64,000 nucleotides of DNA from the NCBI RefSeq assembly GCF_003259845.1, contig NZ_QLMJ01000020.1, positions 124,001 to 188,000 of the forward strand, written 5' to 3'. The notes under the pieces were generated by a model. The model did not search any database and was not told where the DNA came from. It saw nothing but the letters and a program-made list of their open reading frames with translations. Shown piece by piece: positions 57,303-64,000 of the stretch (the first letter of the stretch is position 1; each line of letters opens with the position of its first letter). The position numbers were made by a program, and so were the translations under genes. The DNA is from Actinoplanes lutulentus. Lineage in GTDB: Bacteria; Actinomycetota; Actinomycetes; Mycobacteriales; Micromonosporaceae.

Positions 57303-58516
57303 GCTCTTTCAGTGATAGTCGGAAGAACCTGGGTCGGGGCATTGAGACGGCTGACTGCCTGTTCGTCGGCCGGCAGCATCGCCTCGACCCGGAACGCGCC
57401 GCCGGGCAGCAGGCCGGTGGTGATGGTGCCATGTGCGGCGGCGGCGCGTTCGCGCATGCCGAGCAGGCCGAACCCGGAGCCGGCACGGTTCGGTCGTGGC
57501 CAGGCGATGCGGTTGGTGACCGTGATGGTGACCGTGTCGGAGGTGAATTCGACGTCGAGCACGGCGATGCCGTCGCCGTACTTGTGGGCGTTGGTGAGGG
57601 CTTCCTGCGTGATCCGGTACGCGGCCAGGTCGACCATGGCGGGCAGCGGCCGGGGCGTGCCCCGCTGCTGGTGGCGGACCTGAAAACCCGTGACGCGCAA
57701 GCTGTCGAGCAGGTCCGGCAGTCGATCCATTCCGGGGGTGGGCTCGGTGCTGTTCACCTCGTCGGGGTCGCGGAGCACACTGATCACCGCTTTGATCTCC
57801 TCGAGAACGGTGTCAGCCGCCGTACGGATGTGCCCGAGCACCGGCCACACCTTGTCCGGCTGGTTGCGCAATACATGGTCAGCGGCGCCGGCGTGCACGC
57901 TGATCACCGCGATGTGATGGGCGACGACATCGTGCAGTTCCCGGGCGATGCGCAGCCGTTCGTCCATCACCCGGCGCCGGGCCTCCTGCTCCCGGCTCTG
58001 CTCGGCCTGCCGGGCCCGTTCGGTCACCTCGTCGATGTACGCGCGGCGCATCCGTACCGAGTCGCCTGCCCCGGAACCGCCGAAGATGAACGCGACCAGC
58101 GCGAACTGGTCCGGCCCCCACCACTGAGAGAAGTAGGCCAGCGAGCCCGCGAGCGCGAGCGCGGTCCACACGAGCGTGGCATGAACCCATGGCCGGCGAC
58201 GGCGGCTGTAGAGGGCGGCGGAACACGTGAGCACTGCCAAGGTGACGAACAGGCCCGCCGCCGGCGGTCCCGAGAAGATCGAGATCACCGTGACGACGGT
58301 GGCGGCGGCGAGCAGCCGCTCCGGGTAGCGGCGGCGCAACAGCGTCGCCACCGCGGCGAACACTGCCAGCCCGATGATCCGTCCGGTGGACGAACCCTGA
58401 TCCATTTGCAGCACCAGCACGAACAGCCCGGCGGCGAGCAGCGCATCGCTCACCTTGGCCTGGTGCCGGTGCAGCCAGGGCGGCATCCATCGTGCGGTCA
58501 CGTCGTACATGGTCAT
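57299..58516 (-). CDS. NarL-type sensor histidine kinase (HisKA_3)
   Basis: I take the ATG at 58516 (MTMYDVTARWMPPWLHRHQA), giving 405 residues. An upstream start would add 47 residues, rich in Cys and Arg, that do not look like protein. Four to six membrane helices are followed by the HisKA_3 box (ERLRIARELHDVVAHHIAVI, His phosphoacceptor). The HATPase domain has EALTNAHKYGDG (N box) and GSGFGLLGMRERAAAAHG (G box). It has no large sensor domain, as in cell-envelope-stress kinases. It is translationally coupled to the response regulator and divergent from MMPL copy 2. Confidence 0.92.
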   Translation of the reverse strand: MTMYDVTARWMPPWLHRHQAKVSDALLAAGLFVLVLQMDQGSSTGRIIGLAVFAAVATLLRRRYPERLLAAATVVTVISIFSGPPAAGLFVTLAVLTCSAALYSRRRRPWVHATLVWTALALAGSLAYFSQWWGPDQFALVAFIFGGSGAGDSVRMRRAYIDEVTERARQAEQSREQEARRRVMDERLRIARELHDVVAHHIAVISVHAGAADHVLRNQPDKVWPVLGHIRTAADTVLEEIKAVISVLRDPDEVNSTEPTPGMDRLPDLLDSLRVTGFQVRHQQRGTPRPLPAMVDLAAYRITQEALTNAHKYGDGIAVLDVEFTSDTVTITVTNRIAWPRPNRAGSGFGLLGMRERAAAAHGTITTGLLPGGAFRVEAMLPADEQAVSRLNAPTQVLPTITERA

Positions 58517-58691
58517 GACGGTAAGTCGCTCGGCGAGGCGGCAGCGTCCTGTTTCCGCGGTATCGGCCGTCCGCGGGCATACCGCGTTTGCAGTACACGC
58601 TCGCCTGCGCTGACAGGACGACGCCGGCGCCGATTCCCGTGATCGTTGGACGGTCACTCACAGTGTGATCGACGATCGACGGAGGACTTAC

Positions 58692-60887
58692 GTGGCGACC
58701 CTGTTGTACCGGCTTGGCCGGTTCTCGTTCCGGCGCCGCCGGCTGACGCTCGCGGTGTGGGTCATCGTGCTGGCACTCCTGGGTCTGGGCGCGAACAAGC
58801 TCTCCGGCCCGACCACCGACGCCTTCTCGATTCCCGGCACCGAGTCGTCGAGGGCCATGGACGTCCTCGCGGAGAAGTTCGGCGGCAGTTCGGAGGTCGC
58901 CTCGGCGAAAGTCGTGTTCACCGTCACCGGTGACACGAAGCTGACCGGCGCCGCGCAGAAGGCGGCGATCGAGAACGCCATCGCCCGCCTCGAGACGGTT
59001 CCCGACGTCGCGGCGGTGACCGACCCGTTCGACGCCAAGACGGTCTCGCAGGATCTGCAGACCGGGTACGCGACGGTCACCTATTCGGTGGCCGCGACCG
59101 ACGTCAGCACCGCGGACCGGGAGGCCTTACTGGCCGCAGGTGACACCGCGAAATCCGCCGGCATCGCCGTGGAATACAGCGGCGAGGTCACCAACACCGC
59201 CGAGGAGAGCCACGCCGCCGAGGCGATCGGCATCGTCGTCGCCGCCCTGGTCCTGCTGATCACCTTCGGGTCGCTGGTGGCGGCCGGTTTGCCGCTGCTG
59301 ACCGCGCTGGTCGGGGTTGGTATCGGGATGCTGGGCATCCAGATCGCCACCGGCTTTCTCGACCTGTCGTCGTCGACGTCCGCGCTGGCGACGATGCTCG
59401 GCCTCGCCGTCGGCATCGACTACGCCCTGTTCGTGGTCTCCCGCTACCGCGGCGAGATCGCGGCCGGCCGCGACGGAGAAGAGGCGGCCGGACGGGCCGC
59501 AGGCACTGCCGGCTCCGCGGTCGTCTTCGCCGGCCTCACCGTGATCATCGCGCTCGCCGCTCTGTCAGTCACCGGCATCCCCTTCCTCACCGCAATGGGT
59601 GTTGCCGCCGCCGGCACCGTCGCGTTCGCCGTCCTGGTCACTCTGAGCCTGGTGCCGGCGGTCCTCGGTTTCGCAGGCCGCAAGATCCTGCCGAAGAAGC
59701 AGCGCAACGCCGGCCAGCACGAAAAGCACACTGCCAAGACGCCGTTCGGTGAGCGATGGGCGCGCGGGGTGCTGCGGCACCGGGTGCTCGCGCTTCTGCT
59801 TCCCCTCGGCGTGATCGCCGTGGTCGCACTGCCGGCCTTGGACCTGCGTCTGGCGTTGCCGGACGACAGCACCGCCGCCGTCGACTCCACCCAGCGCAAG
59901 GCCTACGACCAGCTCGCCGAAGGCTTCGGCGCAGGGTTCAACGGCCCGCTCATCGTCGTGGTCGAAGCCGGCACCGGCAATGCGAAGACCGCCGCCGAGC
60001 AGGCGCAGAAGACCATCGCCGCACTCGATGACGTCGCGACGGTCGTGCCGGCCACGGCCAACCAGGCCGGCGACACCGCGATCCTCACCGTCATCCCGGC
60101 CAGCGCCCCCACCAGCGAGGCCACTAAGGACCTCGTCCACGACATCCGCGACCACGCCACCACCCTGACCGGCGTGACCCTCGCGGTCACCGGCACGACC
60201 GCGATCAATATCGACATCTCGGAAAAACTCAGCGCCGCCCTGGTGCCCTACCTGGCGATCGTGGTCGGACTGGCGTTCATCCTGCTGATGCTGGTGTTCC
60301 GCAGCATCCTGGTGCCGCTCAAGGCCACCGTAGGATTCCTGCTCAGCGTGGCCGCCGCGTTCGGCGCTCTGGTCTTCATCTTCCAGCAGGGCCACCTCGC
60401 CGACCTGATCGGTCTGGAATCGACCGGACCGATCGTGAGCGTGATGCCGATCTTCCTGATCGGCATCCTGTTCGGCCTGGCCATGGACTACGAGGTCTTC
60501 CTCGTCACCCGCACTCGCGAGGAGTTCGTGCACGGCGCCGCACCCAATGACGCGGTCGTCACCGGCATGAGCCACGGAGCCCGGGTCGTCACCGCCGCCG
60601 CCCTGATCATGATGAGCGTCTTCTCCGGGTTCATCCTCGCCGACGACACCATCATCAAATCGCTCGGCTTCGCCCTCGCGTTCGGCGTCGCCGTCGACGC
60701 CTTCCTCGTCCGGATGACCATCGTGCCCACCGTGCTCTCGTTGCTGGGTAAGGCCGCCTGGTGGCTGCCCCGCTGGCTCGACAAGATCCTGCCCAACGTC
60801 GACGTCGAGGGCGAACAGCTCACCAAGCAACTCGCCGCCGCTGACCGCGAGCACCAGGAGAAGCACCTGGTCACCACTACTGGCTGA
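58692..60887 (+). CDS. MMPL/RND-family transporter, copy 2
   Basis: I choose the GTG at 58692 with GGAGGA upstream, giving 731 residues. The layout matches copy 1: SIPGTESSRAMDVLAEKFGG in loop 1, AVGIDYALFVVSRYRGEI, loop 2, FGLAMDYEVFLVTRTREEF, and a shared C-terminal signature (LDKILPNVDVEGEQL). It is divergent from the histidine kinase, a normal place for a target of that two-component system. Export of an antimicrobial peptide, lipid or toxic metabolite is likely, but the substrate cannot be read. Confidence 0.93.
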   Translation: MATLLYRLGRFSFRRRRLTLAVWVIVLALLGLGANKLSGPTTDAFSIPGTESSRAMDVLAEKFGGSSEVASAKVVFTVTGDTKLTGAAQKAAIENAIARLETVPDVAAVTDPFDAKTVSQDLQTGYATVTYSVAATDVSTADREALLAAGDTAKSAGIAVEYSGEVTNTAEESHAAEAIGIVVAALVLLITFGSLVAAGLPLLTALVGVGIGMLGIQIATGFLDLSSSTSALATMLGLAVGIDYALFVVSRYRGEIAAGRDGEEAAGRAAGTAGSAVVFAGLTVIIALAALSVTGIPFLTAMGVAAAGTVAFAVLVTLSLVPAVLGFAGRKILPKKQRNAGQHEKHTAKTPFGERWARGVLRHRVLALLLPLGVIAVVALPALDLRLALPDDSTAAVDSTQRKAYDQLAEGFGAGFNGPLIVVVEAGTGNAKTAAEQAQKTIAALDDVATVVPATANQAGDTAILTVIPASAPTSEATKDLVHDIRDHATTLTGVTLAVTGTTAINIDISEKLSAALVPYLAIVVGLAFILLMLVFRSILVPLKATVGFLLSVAAAFGALVFIFQQGHLADLIGLESTGPIVSVMPIFLIGILFGLAMDYEVFLVTRTREEFVHGAAPNDAVVTGMSHGARVVTAAALIMMSVFSGFILADDTIIKSLGFALAFGVAVDAFLVRMTIVPTVLSLLGKAAWWLPRWLDKILPNVDVEGEQLTKQLAAADREHQEKHLVTTTG

Positions 60888-60978
60888 CGGCGCACGTGCC
60901 GCAGGCGGGGCACCAGACCCGTCTGCGGCCCGCAACCGTGCTCCCACCGCTGTCAGCTTCCGGCCGAGACGAGGGCCT

Positions 60979-61815
60979 GTGCGATCAGACACCGCCATAC
61001 CGGCCAGGCGGCCGAAACATCTTCCCGCCCGCCGGACCGGTGAGCTGGGTGCCGCAGCCGGGGAACTCCTGCTCGTCACGGCATTGTTCCTCGCCTACAA
61101 GGCCGGCCGGATCGCCGCGACCGGCAGGGTCACCGAGGCCACCACCAACGCCGAAACCCTCTGGAACCTGGAACGGTTGCTGCACCTGCCGGACGAAGCC
61201 GCCCTGCAGCATTTCCTGCTCGACCATCACACGCTGCTGCTACTGGCCAACCGGTACTACGCCTACGTGCACTTCCCGGCGATCGCCCTCTGCCTGATTT
61301 GGCTCTACTGGCGGCATCGGACCCACTACCGGTGGACGCGAACCACACTCGCCTGCCTCACCGCGGCCGGCCTTGTCCTGCACGTGCTCATCCCGCTCGC
61401 CCCACCCCGGCTGACCCCGGGCAACGGCCTGATCGACACCCTCACCCGGTACGGCCCAAGCGTCTACGGCCCACCCGACACCGACACGCTGAGTAACCAA
61501 TACGCGGCCATGCCCTCGCTGCACGTCGGCTGGGCACTCGTCGTGGCCGTCGCCCTCGCCACGGTCACCGGCGGACGCCGGCGCTGGATCTGGTTCGCGC
61601 ACCCGCTGATCACCGGTCTGGTCGTCGTCGCCACCGGCAACCACTACTGGCTCGACGCCATCGTCGCCATTGCCCTGCTCGTGATAATTCTGCTGGTGCA
61701 TCCGGTCTCGAACCCGACGACCGTTCCCGCTCACCCGCGGCCGCTCGTTCACAGCCAACCGATCACCACGCCATCGCGACCGGAGACCGGCACCGCCACC
61801 AGGACCACAGGATGA
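60979..61815 (+). CDS. PAP2/AUR1-like phosphatase or transferase
   Basis: The 278-residue membrane protein starts with GTG and has about six helices. It shows the PAP2 motifs AAMPSLHVGWALVV (Ser-His) and VATGNHYWLDAI (His and Asp of the third motif). The first motif (KxxxxxxRP) is not recognisable, as in the inositol-phosphorylceramide-synthase-like PAP2_3 subgroup. These enzymes move or remove phospho-head groups of lipids. It is coupled by ATGATGA to the LPG-synthase-like gene downstream. Confidence 0.88.
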   Translation: MRSDTAIPARRPKHLPARRTGELGAAAGELLLVTALFLAYKAGRIAATGRVTEATTNAETLWNLERLLHLPDEAALQHFLLDHHTLLLLANRYYAYVHFPAIALCLIWLYWRHRTHYRWTRTTLACLTAAGLVLHVLIPLAPPRLTPGNGLIDTLTRYGPSVYGPPDTDTLSNQYAAMPSLHVGWALVVAVALATVTGGRRRWIWFAHPLITGLVVVATGNHYWLDAIVAIALLVIILLVHPVSNPTTVPAHPRPLVHSQPITTPSRPETGTATRTTG

Positions 61816-63005
61816 TGAACGACGACGACTCGCGTGACGGCCGCAGTCAGCCACCACGGCGGTGGAAACGCGTCGTCGTGCCGGCCCTGGCCTGTGGAGT
61901 TGCGGCGGTCGCGCTGCGCGACCGCCTCCCCGACCCCGCCGAGATCCTCACGGCTCTGCGCGGGGCGGATGTGCGATGGCTGGCAGCTGCCGTGGTGGCC
62001 CAGTTCCTCTCCCAGGTGGCATTCGCCTACCAGCAACACACATTGCTGGCCGCGTTTGCCGTACGGGTACCGATCAGGGAACTGCTGGCGATCACCTACA
62101 GCCGCTCGGCGATCAGCATGGCGCTACCCGGCGGCTCGGCGGTGTCGGCGGCATTCGCATTGCAGCAATACCGCCGCCATGGCGCCGCCACAGCGACCGC
62201 GACAGCCGCGATGCTGTTGTCCGCAGCCGCGTCGTTCGCCGGTCTCTGCTTGCTCTATACCACCAGCAGCATCACCGGCATCGTTCTGACACTGCTGGTA
62301 GCCGCGACCGGCGCCGGCGTGCTGATCGTCGGAAGCCGCCGTAAGGATCGGCCCGGACGGCAGCGCCGGATTTCTCCGCGCGCCCGGGCGCGGCCGTACG
62401 ACCGGATCCTCGACCAGGTCCGGCGTGCCGCCCGCGAAGCCCGCACCATCCGGATCCGTGACGGTGCCGTCACGACGGCGTTCGCCGCCCTCAACTGGCT
62501 GCTCGACCTGACCTGTCTGATCACCGTTTCCTGGGCCTTCGAGCTCCCGCTGACATGGCACCAGACCGCCACCGTCTACCTGGCGGTGCAGGTCGTCCGG
62601 CAGCTGCCGCTGACCCCGGGCGGGATAGGCCTGATCGAGGCCGGCCTGCTGGCCGGATTCGTCGCTGCGGGAGCACTTGAGTCGGCCGCGGCCGCGGTGG
62701 TGCTGTGCTACCGCATCGTGTCGTTCTGGCTGATGATCCCGGCCGGCTTGGCCGCCTACCTCCACCTCACTCGCGGCGGCACTCGAGGACGACGACCCAC
62801 CGGAGCAACCGACTCCGAACCCGGCCCCTGCTCAGCCGGACAGGACGGAAGCTTTGCGACGGCACAGGTGGCTGTCGCGAAGCGGCCGCTTGCGCCGTCT
62901 GGCCAGCCACGGGCCGAGGACCATCAGGATCGCGCCGATGACGGCTGCGCCGATCGGCAGGTAGCGGCTGATCAGCAGGAGCTGGTTTCTGGCGTCGGTG
63001 GCTGA
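61812..63005 (+). CDS. LPG-synthase-type (YbhN/UPF0104) membrane protein
   Basis: The 397-residue product has the multi-helix fold of lysylphosphatidylglycerol-synthase transmembrane domains (ALRGADVRWLAAAVVAQFLS, ITYSRSAISMALPGGSAVSA, RQLPLTPGGIGLIEAGLLAG). No soluble aminoacyl-transfer domain is attached, so it is of the stand-alone flippase-like kind. From about residue 320 on, the sequence is not family-like and overlaps the DUF3068 gene antisense by 174 bases. The original stop was probably lost. The upstream PAP2 gene suggests a joint lipid-modifying role. Confidence 0.88.
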   Translation: MMNDDDSRDGRSQPPRRWKRVVVPALACGVAAVALRDRLPDPAEILTALRGADVRWLAAAVVAQFLSQVAFAYQQHTLLAAFAVRVPIRELLAITYSRSAISMALPGGSAVSAAFALQQYRRHGAATATATAAMLLSAAASFAGLCLLYTTSSITGIVLTLLVAATGAGVLIVGSRRKDRPGRQRRISPRARARPYDRILDQVRRAAREARTIRIRDGAVTTAFAALNWLLDLTCLITVSWAFELPLTWHQTATVYLAVQVVRQLPLTPGGIGLIEAGLLAGFVAAGALESAAAAVVLCYRIVSFWLMIPAGLAAYLHLTRGGTRGRRPTGATDSEPGPCSAGQDGSFATAQVAVAKRPLAPSGQPRAEDHQDRADDGCADRQVAADQQELVSGVGG

Positions 63006-63881
63006 GCTGATGCTGTTGCGCAGTGTCTCGGGGGTGGAGGTGAAGGTGGCGTCGAGCAGTGCGATGGGTGTGCCGGTCGACGGTACGAGGGTCTTGCGCT
63101 GCTGCTCCTGGACCTTCACGAACAGGCCGCTGGCCGGTTCCACCCAGAGGGTGCGGGTGTTGGTGTAGGTGATCCGGCCTGCCGTGGCGCCCGGCGTGAA
63201 CCGGTTGAGCAGGGCGGTCAGCTGGTCGGTGGAAACGGTCAGCGTGGTTTCCGGAATGGTCTGCTGGAAGCGGTAGGTCTCCAGGCCGTCGATCCGCTCG
63301 GTGTCCTGGAAGGTGATGGGCAGGGCCCGGCGCAGGTTGCTGTCGAAGTACTGATAGTCCTGCCGCTGGGTGCCGAACGGGAACTTGTAGAGCTGGCCTT
63401 CGAAGTCGATGTCCGACGGCCGGTCCTTGCCGGCGTCCTCGAAGAACTGGTTCGGCCAGTCGGCGGCTGCCGCGGTGTCGCGATCCAGGGCCACCCCGGT
63501 GATGGACTGGCTGACCATCTCGTTGGTCTCGACCCAGGAGACCGTGCTGTAGACGTGCCAGATCACCGCGTCGCCGGTCATCTCGGCGGCGGTCTGAGCG
63601 TGCTGTGGCGAGATCTCGGTGGTCGAGCGCAGGGTGCCGGTGCGGATCTCGACGCTCGGGGCGGCGCCGCCCTTGGTTTGCAAGAATTGGGCTCCGGGCG
63701 CCTCGGCCACGCTGGCGCGCAGGCAGTCCTCGGTCACGGTGGCGGTGCACATGGTGAGGTCGTACGGAAGGCGGGCGACCGCCGGCGTGACGTAGAAGGC
63801 GCAGCCCGCGCCCAGTACGACGGCGAAGACGCCGATGCCGAAGATGACCGCGCCGAGGCGTGCTGTCATGGCGCTCCTCAT
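62832..63881 (-). CDS. DUF3068 family protein
   Basis: The 349-residue protein has an N-terminal membrane helix (LGAVIFGIGVFAVVLGAGCA), a large extracytoplasmic beta-rich domain with two Cys (MCTATVTEDCLRA), and a C-terminal helix (LPIGAAVIGAILMVLGPWL) followed by Arg/Lys. This is the DUF3068 (PorA-like) layout of actinobacteria. Recurrent segments are WVETNEMVSQSITGV and LWVEPASGLFVKV. The function is unknown; a cell-envelope role is likely. Its 3' end overlaps the LPG-synthase-like gene convergently. Confidence 0.88.
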   Translation of the reverse strand: MRSAMTARLGAVIFGIGVFAVVLGAGCAFYVTPAVARLPYDLTMCTATVTEDCLRASVAEAPGAQFLQTKGGAAPSVEIRTGTLRSTTEISPQHAQTAAEMTGDAVIWHVYSTVSWVETNEMVSQSITGVALDRDTAAAADWPNQFFEDAGKDRPSDIDFEGQLYKFPFGTQRQDYQYFDSNLRRALPITFQDTERIDGLETYRFQQTIPETTLTVSTDQLTALLNRFTPGATAGRITYTNTRTLWVEPASGLFVKVQEQQRKTLVPSTGTPIALLDATFTSTPETLRNSISSATDARNQLLLISRYLPIGAAVIGAILMVLGPWLARRRKRPLRDSHLCRRKASVLSG

Positions 63882-63905
63882 AGTGAGCGAAGGGAGAGAA
63901 GGTCT

Positions 63906-64000
63906 TCAGGCGGAGGCTGCGCCGAGAACGCTTGCGGAGACCCACCGGATCATCGGCTCGCGAAGGGCGCGCAGGTCCGGCTCGGCGTGTTCGTCGAGCA
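63906..64000 (-). CDS. Partial CDS, C-terminal 30 residues
   Basis: A minus-strand frame enters from the window edge and stops at TGA 63906-63908. The residues (LDEHAEPDLRALREPMIRWV, then SASVLGAASA) look like the helical end of a regulator of the TetR kind, but 30 residues are too few to assign a family. It lies 24 bases upstream of the DUF3068 start, so the two are probably co-transcribed. Confidence 0.5.
   Translation of the reverse strand, partial: LDEHAEPDLRALREPMIRWVSASVLGAASA

Noticed and set aside
1..64000. CRISPR arrays, rRNA genes and a full-length tRNA
   Set aside because: No regularly spaced repeat array, rRNA signature or complete cloverleaf was seen on either strand by eye.

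Overview
The window looks like chromosome from a high-GC actinomycete, most likely a Micromonosporaceae/Actinoplanes-type organism. The pointers are strongly GC-biased third codon positions, frequent GTG starts, ATGA/GTGA translational coupling, and gene families typical of filamentous actinobacteria: actinobacterial tyrosine integrases, DUF3068, MMPL transporters and many SDR and TetR/IclR proteins. The assignment rests on gene content and composition only.

Layout. (1) 1-16900 is an accessory region. It holds a PD-(D/E)XK nuclease-like gene beside a truncated IS701-type transposase. Next is a compact five-gene operon: a Ycf46-like AAA ATPase, DUF1257, DUF2997, a membrane protein with a helix-hairpin-helix domain, and an NrdG/PFL-activase-like radical SAM protein. 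A decayed prepilin-peptidase-like gene follows, then a large unrecognised protein with a ribbon-helix-helix-like N-terminus and gene-poor DNA. The 3' end of a tRNA-Pro with its terminator lies beside a tyrosine recombinase, consistent with an attachment site. A nucleotidyltransferase lies between two paralogous recombinases, and a broken IS6-family transposase closes the region.

(2) 17002-28117 is a catabolic or oxidative island. One strand encodes an MDR dehydrogenase, ferredoxin reductase, phosphotriesterase-like lactonase, ferredoxin and HpcH/HpaI aldolase. The other encodes a LysR regulator, DUF1059, cytochrome P450, a DUF2236 (MpaB/rubber-oxygenase-like) protein and an SDR. TetR regulators and further SDRs flank these. 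The P450 has both electron-transfer partners locally, so this looks like a complete hydroxylate-oxidise-open-cleave route for an unknown cyclic substrate.

(3) 28449-37317 encodes a non-phosphorylative sugar-acid route around an IclR regulator: aldose dehydrogenase (MDR/SDR), SMP-30 lactonase, IlvD/Edd sugar-acid dehydratase, SDR, FAH-family diketo-acid hydrolase and a fused FAD/Fe-S 2-hydroxyacid oxidase. The predicted products are pyruvate plus lactate (from a 6-deoxyhexose) or glycolate (from a pentose).

(4) 37711-50592 has two glycosidase operons on the minus strand: GH43-GH2-MFS-GH78, and GH35-GH3-SDR. They share an almost identical promoter in which a TTGACC-17-TAACTT core is bracketed by two copies of an 18-bp inverted repeat. 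None of the enzymes shows a signal peptide, so imported oligosaccharides are probably cut in the cytoplasm and the sugars passed to region 3.

(5) 50844-64000 holds an SDR and TetR pair, a membrane GGDEF diguanylate cyclase, and two paralogous MMPL transporters flanking a NarL-type two-component system. These are followed by a PAP2 protein coupled to an LPG-synthase-type membrane protein, a convergently overlapping DUF3068 gene and a truncated gene end.
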